From: Francisella halioticida
GTDB lineage: Bacteria; Pseudomonadota; Gammaproteobacteria; Francisellales; Francisellaceae
Reading direction: 5' to 3'
Assembly (NCBI RefSeq): GCF_002211785.1
Contig: NZ_CP022132.1
Coordinates: 1,488,001 to 1,552,000, forward strand
DNA: 64,000 nt
Numbering within the stretch: the first letter of the stretch is position 1; each line of letters starts with the position of its first letter. The notes under the pieces are model-generated. The model was given only the letters and a program-made list of their open reading frames with translations, ran no database searches and had not been told where the DNA came from. The translations under genes and the position numbers were made by a program. Shown in pieces: positions 20,936-30,372 of this stretch.

Positions 20936-22246
20936 TATAATGTCCCCAGAAAAAGCTACTGATTTTAGAAAGATTTTTATTCCTAGATGTTTATCTTAAC
21001 TAGATAAATTAGGAAATAGATAAATGAGTAAAAAAAGAGTAACGTATACAGCTGATTTTAAAGCTAAAGTAATTATAGAATTGCTAGAAGGCGATATGAC
21101 AGTTAATGAGATAGCAAGTAAGTATGATTTACTTCCTAAAAACGTGCACAATTGGAAGCAGCAATTTTTATCTAATGCTTGCTTAGCATTTGATAAAAGC
21201 TCTGTTGTTAAGGAGTATAAGCAGGAAATAGATGAGCTTAGAAAAGATAAAGATGCAACAAGTAAAGAACTAGGCGAGGTAATAGTAGAGAGGGATTTTT
21301 TAATGGGAAAGCTAAAAAGCTTGGTATCATCAAATGATAGAGTAAACTCTGTAGATACTAAGCTAGAATTATCTTTAAATAATCAGCTTAAACTATTATC
21401 TGTATCTAAGAGTGTGTACTATTATACACCAATATCAAAATTTAGTAGTAATGATGATATTAAACTATTAAATGCAATAGATTTGATACATACTAAACAT
21501 CCATATTATGGTACGAGAAGTCTAGTAAAGTTGCTAAATAGATTAGGATTTCTAGTTGGAAGGAAGCTAATCAAAAGTGCTATGGAATTCATGGGTATTA
21601 AGGCATTGTATCCTAAAAAAAAGACAACTGTCATTAATAAGCAACACAAGAAATATCCATACTTACTTAATGTATTTAAAAATGAGACGAATCAGGTTGT
21701 TATAGATAAAGCTAATAAGGTATGGAGTGCTGATATCACGTATATTAGACTAGAATGTGGGTATGCATATTTAGTAGCCATAATAGATTGGCATAGCAAG
21801 AAAATACTAGCTTGGAAGATTTCTAATACTATGGATACACATCTAACAACTAGTGTGTTAAAAGAAGCGTTATTTAAATATGGTAAACCTGATATCTTTA
21901 ACTCTGATCAAGGAACTCAATATACAGCAAAAGAGCATATTAAAATATTATCTGATAATAAAATAAATATATCTATGGATGCTAAAGGAAGATCTATAGA
22001 TAATATTGCAATTGAGAGATTTTGGAAAACACTGAAATATGAAAATGTTTATCCGGCATCATATATAACTATGAAAGAGGCTAAAGTAGGTATCAAAGAA
22101 TATATTGATATTTACAACAATGAAAGACTACATTCTAGTATTAGATATATGACTCCTGATGAAGTATATTCTGGTATTTTAGATGCTGCATAAAAGCAAG
22201 GAATAAAATATTTTATAAAGTGGTATTGAATAATAGGGACAGTTTA
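20936..22246 (+). mobile_element. IS3-type element, family A, copy 3 (inside manB)
   Basis: Bounded by TATAATGTCCCC at 20936 and GGGACAGTTTA ending at 22246, 1311 bp, with the 3-bp duplication CCA on each side (20933-20935, 22247-22249). The duplication shows simple insertion into manB. It is one base shorter than the copy at 43696 because of an A-run in the tail. Confidence 0.93.
21024..22193 (+). CDS. IS3-type transposase, intact
   Basis: The only complete family A transposase in the window, 389 residues in a single frame rather than the split orfA/orfB arrangement of many IS3 elements. Order: helix-turn-helix (about 1-55), coiled coil (70-110), HTH_21-like linker (HPYYGTRSLVKLLNRLG) and rve/DDE core with WSADITYI (D), FNSDQGTQY (D) and NIAIERFWKTLK (E). 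It is presumably the active source that could move the broken copies. Confidence 0.93.
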   Translation: MSKKRVTYTADFKAKVIIELLEGDMTVNEIASKYDLLPKNVHNWKQQFLSNACLAFDKSSVVKEYKQEIDELRKDKDATSKELGEVIVERDFLMGKLKSLVSSNDRVNSVDTKLELSLNNQLKLLSVSKSVYYYTPISKFSSNDDIKLLNAIDLIHTKHPYYGTRSLVKLLNRLGFLVGRKLIKSAMEFMGIKALYPKKKTTVINKQHKKYPYLLNVFKNETNQVVIDKANKVWSADITYIRLECGYAYLVAIIDWHSKKILAWKISNTMDTHLTTSVLKEALFKYGKPDIFNSDQGTQYTAKEHIKILSDNKINISMDAKGRSIDNIAIERFWKTLKYENVYPASYITMKEAKVGIKEYIDIYNNERLHSSIRYMTPDEVYSGILDAA

Positions 22247-22492
22247 CCATTATGACCATCTAGAGGTAACTAATTCATTGCAGCAATTACATAAGGTGAG
22301 CCTATTTTAGTCCTGACAATATTATTGAAATACCCTATCTTCTCAACTACTGTATTACTACTAATAGGTGCTACAACAGATTGCATCTGTCATTGCTGAT
22401 ACAAGTCCTCTAAACTCCACTAGTACCAAATTTTATACCACTAGATTGATTATATCCTTTATAATGACTCGTTTCACTTCGATCTCCTAAGA
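22247..22492 (-). pseudogene. manB: phosphomannomutase manB, 5' part
   Basis: Read from about 22492 toward the IS: the N-terminal motif GIKFGTSGVRGLVSAMTDAIC (one extra T splits it), then directly a mid-protein stretch VEKIGYFNNIVRTKIGSPYVIAAMN. In intact phosphomannomutases about 200 residues separate these, including the phosphoserine loop; that segment is deleted. With the 3' part at 20457-20935 this shows deletion, frameshifts and IS insertion in one gene. It follows manC in the same direction, as in a manC-manB operon. Confidence 0.7.
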
Positions 22493-22523
22493 GATTTTTT
22501 ATATTTTAAATAATTTACCGATA

Positions 22524-23927
22524 TCAATTATTATCAATTCTAACAATATCATCTTCACATATATATTCACCGACTTGAATCTCTATGAGAACAACGGGGA
22601 TTTGACCACTATTTTCAAGCCTATGAAGTTCACCAATCTTGATGTATACCGACTCATTTGGTCTAACTATAGATTTTATATCTCCTATAGTTACTGTCGC
22701 AGTTCCTGAGATTACAATCCAATGTTCACTACGATGATAATGCTTTTGTAGAGAAAGTTTTTTACCAGGCTCTAACTGTATTGTTTTTATTTTATATCCA
22801 GATTTATCTTCTAATACTGTAGAAAAACCCCAAGGCTTATACGCTTGTTTATGCTGTAATAATTCACTACGTTGTTCAAGTTTTAGAGATTCAACTATCT
22901 TTTTAACATTTTGAGTTTTATTTTTATCAGCAACAAGTATAGCATCTGCTGTTTCAACAACTATTAAATTATTGACACCAACAGCTGCTAATAAACGGTC
23001 ATGCGAACGTAAATAACTATTTTTAACATCACTAGTAATTACATCACCTATAGCTACATTACCATAGGAATCTTTTGTAGAAATATCATATAAAGAGTCC
23101 CATGACCCTACATCAGACCAACCACTTTCATGCATTGGAATCATAATAACATTATTTGCCTCTTCCATTACTGCATAATCTATCGATTCAGATTCAATTT
23201 TATCAAATAACTGTCTATCAAAACGTACAAAATCTAAGTCTTGCTTTAAACTTTGATAGGCTTTTTCACATGAATCATAAATTTGTGGTCGTAACCTTTC
23301 TAAAGCTTGTAAATAAGACTTAGCAGTAAACATGAACATTCCGCTATTCCAGTAATACTTTCCACTATCTAAATACTCTTGTGCAACTATTAGATTAGGT
23401 TTTTCAACAAACCTATCCACTTTATAAGCACCTTTTATATCAGTTTCAGCACCTTGTTTAATATAACCATAACCTTGATGAGGACCAGTCGGAGTAATCC
23501 CAAAAGTTATTAAAGATCCATTATTAATTACTTTTTGCTTCGCTTTAGCAATAGCACTGTGAAAAACTTCAACATTTTTAATATGATGATCCGCAGCTAA
23601 AACTAACATTATAGCCTCTGGATCATTCCACAACAAATGAAAAGCTACCAAAGCAATTGCTGGTGCAGTATTCTTAGCAATAGGTTCTAAAAGAATATCA
23701 CCATTTTTGTTTAATTTTCTTAAAATTTCTGCAACATGGAATCTATGATCTTCATTACATATAACAACAGGTGGTGATATATCCTTAATATTATCCAAGC
23801 GTTTGATTGTATTTTCTAATAAACTATGCTCATCAACCAAACCTATAAATTGCTTTGGAGATGTCTCACGAGATAATGGCCATAACCTTGAGCCAGATCC
23901 TCCAGATAAGATAACAGGAACAATCAT
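22524..23927 (-). CDS. manC: mannose-1-phosphate guanylyltransferase / mannose-6-phosphate isomerase
   Basis: A 467-residue bifunctional enzyme. Residues 1-290 form the GDP-mannose pyrophosphorylase domain (VILSGGSGSRLWPLSRETSPKQF, FVEKPNL, YYWNSGMFMF); 340-467 form the cupin isomerase domain (KPWGFSTVLED, QKHYHRSEHWIVISGTA, YIKIGELHRLEN). It supplies GDP-mannose for surface polysaccharide. It appears intact although the partner manB behind it is destroyed, so mannose-1-phosphate would have to come from another phosphomannomutase. Confidence 0.93.
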   Translation of the reverse strand: MIVPVILSGGSGSRLWPLSRETSPKQFIGLVDEHSLLENTIKRLDNIKDISPPVVICNEDHRFHVAEILRKLNKNGDILLEPIAKNTAPAIALVAFHLLWNDPEAIMLVLAADHHIKNVEVFHSAIAKAKQKVINNGSLITFGITPTGPHQGYGYIKQGAETDIKGAYKVDRFVEKPNLIVAQEYLDSGKYYWNSGMFMFTAKSYLQALERLRPQIYDSCEKAYQSLKQDLDFVRFDRQLFDKIESESIDYAVMEEANNVIMIPMHESGWSDVGSWDSLYDISTKDSYGNVAIGDVITSDVKNSYLRSHDRLLAAVGVNNLIVVETADAILVADKNKTQNVKKIVESLKLEQRSELLQHKQAYKPWGFSTVLEDKSGYKIKTIQLEPGKKLSLQKHYHRSEHWIVISGTATVTIGDIKSIVRPNESVYIKIGELHRLENSGQIPVVLIEIQVGEYICEDDIVRIDNN

Positions 23928-24078
23928 TACAAAAATCTAAATAACTAGATTTAATATTAACTATACATTTTATCAGATATAAATATCTTTAAAACTTAAT
24001 TTTAGAATAACTTGCCAAACTATGATATATAAACCATCCACCTTTGCAATAAAAATTTCGAATTAAAAGTCTCTTAAT

Positions 24079-24235
24079 TTAATCTGATAGAATAGATACT
24101 TCATCAACATCTAGAAACTTATCTCTTACAAACTCATGACAAGTTATAATCGCAAAATCTACGCTTTGCTGTGGTTTAATAATAATTGATTAAGTATAAA
24201 TTCTAAGTTAGAACTTGATAGCTCTTTATCTCACT
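24079..24235 (-). pseudogene. unidentified gene remnant
   Basis: In the 339-base gap between manC and the cysteine desulfurase, the minus strand carries two overlapping coding-like frames: one with ELSSSNLEFILNQLLL, then (frame shifted) KPQQSVDFAIITCHEFVRDKF to a TAA at 24079. It looks like the C-terminal end of a decayed gene; I do not recognise the family. The remaining gap (23928-24078) is AT-rich without visible features. Confidence 0.35.
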
Positions 24236-24266
24236 TAGAAAATCAACAAACAAAATAAGCTAAAGG

Positions 24267-25739
24267 CTAATGAAACTTCTTGATTTTTCTCAAAACTTCA
24301 ATATTTTTTTCTAGAGATTTCACTAGTTTCTCGATATCGTTATCAGTTGTATAGTATCCAAATGATATTCTTAAAGTATTTGCTGCTTGTCTAGGATCCA
24401 AACCAATGGCGCTAAGTACGTGAGATGGCTTATCTGCATTCGAAGTGCAAGCCGAGCTCATAGATAATGCAAAATCTGGCATCAAAGTAAAAAGTATGTC
24501 TCCTGGAACACCTTTAACTGTTACACTTAAAATACCAGCATAGCTTTGTTCTAAAGGTGTATTAACTATAACGTTATCAAATTTAGATATACTTTCAACA
24601 ACGAATTCTCGATACCTTTTCAACTTAGCTAAATCTATTTTTTCTTTAAGTAATTCAATTGCAGAAGCAAACGCTACAATTTGTTGAGTTGACAATGTCC
24701 CAGAACGCATACCATTTTGATGCCCTCCACCATGTATTTGCTCCTCTAATTGTATATCATTAGAAACATATAAAGCACCGATACCTTTCGGACCGTAACA
24801 TTTATGTGCTGACATAGATAACATATCGATATTCATTTTTTGCACATCGATTTCAACCTTTCCAATACCTTGAGCTGCATCAACATGAAAAGTAATACTA
24901 TTTTCTTTAGCAATTTTACCAATTTCTTCTAAGGGATTAGCTACTCCTATTTCATTATTCACAGCCATTACAGAAATTAATAAAGTGTCAGATCTTATTA
25001 AATTCCGCAATTCATTTAAGTTTATACGACCATGATTATCAACTTTTAGATAACTCACACTAATTGAACTATCCTTGTGAGATAAGTACTTACAAACATC
25101 AAGGACTGCTTTATGTTCGATTGATGTTGTTATAATATGCCTTTTCTTCTTTTCACTTGATTCAAGAAATCCTTTGATCGCTAAATTATTTGATTCAGTT
25201 GCCCCTGATGTCCAAACTATATTTCCACTCGAAGCATTTATAAATTCAGAGATCTTTTTCTCAGACTCATCTATTTTTTTCTTAGCAAGGCTTCCTAAAT
25301 AGTGTGTTGAAGCTGGATTAGCAAAATAAGTATCAATCTCCATATACTTTTGCATTTCTTCAACGACTTCATGAAAAACTGGCGTTGTCGCGGCATAATT
25401 AAAAAATAGAACTTTATCAAAATTAAAATACTCAAGCTCAGGTGGAATAATAGTTTTATTACCATTCTCACGCCAGTTTGAAATACCCCCTAATAGACAA
25501 TTAGCATCATCAAAAAGGTTTTTAAAAAAACTATGTACTTTACTAGACCTACCTGCAGTTTCACAGTATATAGCTACACTCTTATGATAACTATATTTGT
25601 CATAATTAATTAAAAATTCACTTATATGGATTGCGCTAGGTATTATATCTACCAAGTATTCTTGATAGCTACGAATATCCACTAATAATACACCTTGTCC
25701 TATTTGTTCTTTTAAAACCTCATCAGTAATCATTGCCAT
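24267..25739 (-). CDS. rhodanese-cysteine desulfurase fusion
   Basis: A 490-residue fusion. Residues 1-100 are a rhodanese domain with the active-site loop YCETAGRS (Cys59). Residues 110-490 are a NifS/IscS-type cysteine desulfurase: NYAATTP, TSGATESNN, VDAAQ, the PLP lysine in SAHKCYGPKG (Lys313) and catalytic SSACTS (Cys431). It should release sulfur from cysteine as enzyme persulfide and could hand it to its own rhodanese domain; that transfer is inference. It lies at the downstream end of the persulfide locus. PLP and both cysteines are present, so it looks active. Confidence 0.88.
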   Translation of the reverse strand: MAMITDEVLKEQIGQGVLLVDIRSYQEYLVDIIPSAIHISEFLINYDKYSYHKSVAIYCETAGRSSKVHSFFKNLFDDANCLLGGISNWRENGNKTIIPPELEYFNFDKVLFFNYAATTPVFHEVVEEMQKYMEIDTYFANPASTHYLGSLAKKKIDESEKKISEFINASSGNIVWTSGATESNNLAIKGFLESSEKKKRHIITTSIEHKAVLDVCKYLSHKDSSISVSYLKVDNHGRINLNELRNLIRSDTLLISVMAVNNEIGVANPLEEIGKIAKENSITFHVDAAQGIGKVEIDVQKMNIDMLSMSAHKCYGPKGIGALYVSNDIQLEEQIHGGGHQNGMRSGTLSTQQIVAFASAIELLKEKIDLAKLKRYREFVVESISKFDNVIVNTPLEQSYAGILSVTVKGVPGDILFTLMPDFALSMSSACTSNADKPSHVLSAIGLDPRQAANTLRISFGYYTTDNDIEKLVKSLEKNIEVLRKIKKFH

Positions 25740-25843
25740 AAGTATTTTCCCATCCTCGGGGTTCTAGCTTTTAATTCAAAATACTACATATAAAAGGTTT
25801 AGACTAGTTTTTTTTACATCAAAACACAATGAATTAAAATATC

Positions 25844-25858
25844 TCTCTTAACAAGAGA
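25844..25858 (-). terminator. possible hairpin terminator after the alpha/beta hydrolase
   Basis: A 6-bp stem TCTCTT/AAGAGA with a 3-base loop lies just after the hydrolase stop codon on the minus strand, followed by GATATTTTAATTC. The T-run is short, so termination here is uncertain. If real, the desulfurase downstream needs its own promoter. Confidence 0.4.
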
Positions 25859-25869
25859 ATATTTATTAT

Positions 25870-26571
25870 TTATAAAAATTCCTCTATAAGAGTATTATTT
25901 TTATCTACTGCATTTAACATAATGAAATGTCCTGTACTTATCTGGTCATATTTAGTCTTAAAAAATAAGGATATAAGCTCTTCTTTAGGTGCTCTAGGTA
26001 ATGCACTTGCTATATATAAAAAATCTATATTTAATTTAAAAAATAAAGACCTTTTATCAAAATAAAATGCTTCTCTAAGAACTTTATTAAAAGACTTTGG
26101 TTGTCTTTGCCAATAACTCAACATTTGCTGGGTTTTATTCTGCATAAGATCATAGTTATCAAAATGTTTATCTATTACGTAGTTATCAATATAATCAACT
26201 AGAATCTCTAAGCCATACTTGCTATCAAGTGCTTCTAAAAAGTTCTTTTCACCAGGTGTAAGTCTTAATTTCAGAGTAGTATCAATAGCTATAACTTTTT
26301 TAATATCCAAATCAGTTTGAGCTAATTTTAATGCTAAAAATCCTCCCATGCTGTGTCCTACAATTATAATATTTTTATATTTAGATAATTCATCATATAA
26401 ATAGACAACTACTTGCCCCAGAGTATTCTTTCCTTCTAAAATTATTTCAGAATAGTTAGGTGCAACTATAAAATTATTCTTACTAAAAAAATCAATTTGA
26501 GCTTTGAAATCTGATGGCTGACAACACCAACCATGTAAAAAGACTAAAGTAGCTTTGTATGAACCGTCCAT
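25870..26571 (-). CDS. alpha/beta hydrolase
   Basis: A 233-residue hydrolase with oxyanion-hole HGW (FLHGWCCQPSDF), nucleophile elbow GHSMGG (Ser74) and C-terminal catalytic His in STGHFIML. The cap region and length recall BioH/BioJ-type esterases, but the substrate cannot be read from sequence. Starts 49 bp after the TauE-like remnant, in the same direction as the persulfide genes; a role in that pathway is possible but not shown. Confidence 0.75.
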   Translation of the reverse strand: MDGSYKATLVFLHGWCCQPSDFKAQIDFFSKNNFIVAPNYSEIILEGKNTLGQVVVYLYDELSKYKNIIIVGHSMGGFLALKLAQTDLDIKKVIAIDTTLKLRLTPGEKNFLEALDSKYGLEILVDYIDNYVIDKHFDNYDLMQNKTQQMLSYWQRQPKSFNKVLREAFYFDKRSLFFKLNIDFLYIASALPRAPKEELISLFFKTKYDQISTGHFIMLNAVDKNNTLIEEFL

Positions 26572-26620
26572 TCTTTCTATAAAATATTACTAACCTTATA
26601 AAAATATTAACCTAGAAGAA

Positions 26621-27369
26621 CTAATTACTAAAGTATATAAATACTCCTAAAACAACAAGCATTACTGCAAATATAGTTTGTAAGACTTTATCATTGAGTT
26701 TTTTCTTGATTTTATTAGCTAAAAGCATACCAATAGCACCACCTATTATAAACATACTAGCGACATACCAATTTACACTTGTTTGTCCATAGTGTGATAC
26801 AAAACCAGATATCGATACAACAAATATTACTAGTAGCGATGTATTAATAGCTTTTTTCATAGGCATTGCGGTAATAAAAACTAATGCCGGAACTATTAAA
26901 AAACCTCCCCCAACACCAAAAAAACCAGTCAAAGTACCAACGACACCACCACTTATTAGCAAGGAAACTATACATTTAGGTCCTATACTTTTACAAATAG
27001 ATTTCTCTGAACTAGATATTACTTTTGCTTTTATTAAACTCCAAATACCTATTACAATCATAAGCACTGAAAAGCTAAACATCAATAATTTATCTGATAG
27101 TGCTTGTGAGATATAGCTTCCTATAGGCGCAAAGATAACACCAGTAATAATCATCACAACTGCTGCAATATGTGAATGTCTTGATTTTTATAGTTCACTG
27201 CAATACCAAAAATTTCTGTGAATCCAACCACAAGCAAAGATATAGTAACTGCACTATGAAAATCTAAGCCAATGACATATATTAATAAGGGAACCGCTAG
27301 TATAGAACCTCCTCCTCCAGTAAGGCCTAGAGCAATTCCACAAATAAAGCCAAATATTACTAAGATCAT
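26621..27369 (-). pseudogene. TauE/SafE (TSUP) permease, frameshifted
   Basis: 27369-27154 encodes the N-terminal two helices (GFICGIALGLTGGGGSILAVPLLIY); the frame shifts near 27170 (one base in the ATATTGCAG stretch) and the rest of the protein, with the second repeat GTLTGFFGVGGGFLIVPAL, runs to 26621. The family exports or imports small sulfur oxyanions and organosulfur compounds. The start overlaps the stop region of the dioxygenase gene, so it belongs to that operon. Probably inactive unless the shift is recoded or a sequencing error. Confidence 0.75.
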
Positions 27370-27370
27370 C

Positions 27371-28057
27371 TCACTCTTCTACACCACATTTTAAATTAGC
27401 TGGGACAGCAATATCAATATAGTTCGGTGGTGGTAATTTTAAATCTCCCATTAGTTTTGCATATTCTTCTGCTGAGCCAACCTGTAATCTTGGATTATTT
27501 TTCTTTTCTTCCGCAACACTACTACTGGTTAAACCATTATAGTCATGACCTGGATAGATAATAGTATTACCAGGTAATGTCATTAACTTACTCATAATGC
27601 TATCATAAGCAGCATAAGAATTACCATTTTGAAAGTCAGTTCTTCCTGATCCCCTTATAAGTAGCGTATCACCTGTGAAAAGCTTGTTTTCTGTCATAAA
27701 GCAATATGAATCATCAGTATGTCCTGGAGTATAGATAGCCTTTATCTGATAATTACCAAACTCAATAATATCACCATCAAAAACTTTTTTAGTTGTGTGC
27801 TCTGCTTTGGTTTCTCCACCTAGCACAATACCACATCCAGTTTCTTGCCTTAAAAGTCCTGCAGCTGTTACATGATCGGCATGAACATGGGTATCTATTG
27901 CATAAAGCAGTTTAAGGTTAAGTTCCTTTAAAAATTTAATATATTGCTTAATATTAAATCTTACAGGATCTATTATCACAGCATCCCTAGTTTCTTCACA
28001 ACCTAAAATATACGTATACGTATACGTATCTCTATCTATTAACTGCCTAAAAATCAT
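27371..28057 (-). CDS. ETHE1-type persulfide dioxygenase (metallo-beta-lactamase fold)
   Basis: A 228-residue MBL-fold protein with HVHADH (His57, His59, Asp61, His62), TPGHTDDS and a C-terminal GHDY. The single mononuclear iron site and the arrangement match persulfide dioxygenases (ETHE1, Blh), which oxidise glutathione persulfide to sulfite. A strong AAGGAG lies nine bases before ATG 28057. Between a CoA-disulfide reductase/rhodanese gene and a TauE-type exporter, this role fits well. A TATACG hexamer repeat near the start encodes a TYTYTY run. Confidence 0.85.
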   Translation of the reverse strand: MIFRQLIDRDTYTYTYILGCEETRDAVIIDPVRFNIKQYIKFLKELNLKLLYAIDTHVHADHVTAAGLLRQETGCGIVLGGETKAEHTTKKVFDGDIIEFGNYQIKAIYTPGHTDDSYCFMTENKLFTGDTLLIRGSGRTDFQNGNSYAAYDSIMSKLMTLPGNTIIYPGHDYNGLTSSSVAEEKKNNPRLQVGSAEEYAKLMGDLKLPPPNYIDIAVPANLKCGVEE

Positions 28058-28076
28058 AGTTTCTCCTTCTTTTATA

Positions 28077-29772
28077 CTAGTTAAAGTTCGCCTTGTTAAA
28101 AGGTGCCCTTTCTTTGGTCAGTTTTTCAATAGTATCATAATAATATGAAATCATAATATACCCTCCAGCTATATTATAGGTATTAAATCCTTATTGCTGG
28201 AGCAACAATACGACATTATAAGAGCGTTGACCTGTACGGCAATGTACATATACAGGTTTTGATTTATCTATTTCTACTAATCTGTTTCTGATTTCAGACA
28301 TAGAAATATTTTTTGCTCCATTTAACATACCATTGGCTATCTCTGAAGGATTTCTTACATCAAGAATCTGAGCATTTGCTTCAATCAAATCTTTTACCAT
28401 AGTAAATGGTACTTGTTTAAAATCACCATTTAAGATGTTACTCGCAACATAACCAGCATGATTGACAGCATCTTTTCCAGTGGAATATGGTGGTGCATAA
28501 CAAAGCTCAAGATCTTGAAGATCTTCTACTGTCATATCTGCTTTGATAGCTGTAGCAAATACATCCATCCTTTTATCAACTATACCTTGACCTATTACCT
28601 AATAATTTACCAGTATTTTTCTCAAACATAACCTTCATAAATATTGGTTTGACATCTGGCATAATACCTACCATATCTACAGGTACAACATAAGTATAAG
28701 CATACTCAATGTCTAGATTATGAAACCTAATCCAAGCTTCATTTAAACCAGTGCTTGCACCTGTGTAACTAAAGACTTGTATTATTGATGAAGCTATATA
28801 ACCTTTATTAACTATCTTTTTACCATTTATATGATCAGCTATCAAACGCCCTTGCTTATTTGCTGGCCCAGCTAATGGCAAACTAAAGTCTTGATTAGTA
28901 AGAGCATTTTTAACTAAAATAGCATCACCAGCTGCATAAATATTCTCATCTGATGTTTGATAGTTTTCATCAACTTGAATATGCCCTGTCTTAGTTAGAT
29001 CTATACCAACATCTTTTAAAAACTTAGTATCAGGTGCTACACCTATCGAGAAAACTACCAAATAAGATTTAATTTTTTTGCCAGAACCCAATAGAACCTT
29101 ATCAGACTCAAAACCAACTACTTTTTCTGATAACATAAGTTCAATATCATGGTCAAGTAGCTCTTTTTCTAAAAACTTTGCCATTTCATAATCAAAAGGG
29201 CGCATAATCTGATTAGCCATCTCAACTATAGTTACATTGAAACCTCTTTCTTTGAGATTTTCAGCAACTTCTATACCAATAAATCCAGCCCCAATAACTG
29301 TTACATCTTTAACCGTTTTCTGAGTATTAAAAACTGCATCATGCATCTTTTGAACATCAACTACATTTCTTAGAATAAAATGATCTATTAAATTAAGGCC
29401 TTCAAAAGGAGGTACTATTGGCTTAGCCCCAACAGCTATAATTAATTTATCATAGCTTTCTGTGTATTTTTCATTAGTTTGAAGATTTAAAACTGTAACA
29501 AGCTTATTTGTCTTATCAATATCTATAACTTCAGAATTTGTACGAACATCAATATTATATTGCTTATAAAACCTCTCTGGTGTCATTAAAATTAGCTTCT
29601 CAGCTGGCTCGATATATCCACCAAGATGATATGGTAAATCACAGTTTGAGAATGATACATAAGGCCCTTTTTCAAACATAATAATCTCTACTGACTCATC
29701 TAATCTTCTTAGTCTTGCAGCTGTTGATGCTCCTGCAGCAACTCCACCAATTATTAGATATCTATTAGCCAT
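28077..29772 (-). pseudogene. CoA-disulfide reductase with C-terminal rhodanese, frameshifted
   Basis: 29772-28576 gives the FAD/NAD(P)H reductase: IIGGVAAGASTAAR, SFSNCDLPYH with the redox Cys44, IGAGFIGIEVAENL, YAAGDA. The frame shifts near 28605 (GQGIVDKR resumes), then the rhodanese domain follows with VHCRTGQRS; a TAA at 28190-28188 interrupts it just before NIAGGY, and the last stop is at 28077. The intact protein would be about 565 residues (CoADR-RHD type), reducing CoA persulfide or disulfide. Two independent defects suggest true inactivation. AAGGAG precedes the ATG. Confidence 0.85.
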
Positions 29773-29795
29773 AATAAGCTCCTTTCTACTTTTAA

Positions 29796-30314
29796 TTATT
29801 TTCTTTTGTTATATGGTAAAAATTCTAGCATTATTGCTAACCCGCAAGTTCCTGATAGTCCTGCAAATAAAAGTCCTGCTCCAAAAAAACCACTTAGAAT
29901 TGCAAAATATTGTGATACTGTAAACGAAAGCACTACTCCTAAAATGACCATAAAACCTACTATAATTTGTACTTGACGCATAATCGGCAATGGTTCTTTG
30001 ACATTTTTTTGTGTTGGTTGTCTATGTTGTTTCCAAGCATTAATACCACCTTCTAACAAATAAACTGCTTTTGCATTTAAATCTTTAACTTTTGTAGCTG
30101 CTTGATTAGTTCTATTTCCAGATTGACAATGAAGCACTACGATTTCATCGGGTTGAATATCTGCATCATAAATATCATCAACTGTGATATTTTCAGCACA
30201 ACCAATACATTCTCTATTATGTTCACCTATAGTTCTGATATCAATCAGCTTAACTTTTTCTTTGTTTTTCAAATCAAGAAATTCTTTAACTGAAATATTT
30301 TTTACTTGATGCAC
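29796..30314 (-). CDS. ygaP: YgaP-like membrane-anchored rhodanese
   Basis: A 172-residue protein: rhodanese domain (1-105) with active loop HCQSGNR (Cys63), then LPIMRQVQIIVGF leading into two membrane helices (DUF2892, about 120-165). Domain order and length match E. coli YgaP, encoded beside the regulator YgaV just as here. Start is GTG 30314, set by AAGGAGAGG eight bases upstream. It probably carries sulfane sulfur at the inner membrane. Confidence 0.9.
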   Translation of the reverse strand: MHQVKNISVKEFLDLKNKEKVKLIDIRTIGEHNRECIGCAENITVDDIYDADIQPDEIVVLHCQSGNRTNQAATKVKDLNAKAVYLLEGGINAWKQHRQPTQKNVKEPLPIMRQVQIIVGFMVILGVVLSFTVSQYFAILSGFFGAGLLFAGLSGTCGLAIMLEFLPYNKRK

Positions 30315-30326
30315 TTCACCTCTCCT

Positions 30327-30355
30327 TTAGATTTTTCTAATTTAGTTAATTCTAA
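30327..30355. promoter_or_regulatory. tandem operator-like palindromes before ygaP
   Basis: TTAGATTTTTCTAA (30327-30340) is a palindrome with arms TTAGA/TCTAA. Immediately beside it TTAGTTAATTCTAA (30342-30355) is the same motif with one mismatch. The first ends at the ribosome site of ygaP. A possible internal promoter (TTGTGA-16-TAATAT, minus strand) overlaps the arsR stop codon just upstream. The same palindrome lies in the arsR promoter. Confidence 0.6.
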
Positions 30356-30372
30356 TATTATGTATAAATTTT

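Noticed and set aside
28010-28030. TATACG hexamer repeat in the dioxygenase gene as a switch
   Set aside because: A six-base unit keeps the frame, so length change would not turn the gene off; recorded only as a possible strain marker.
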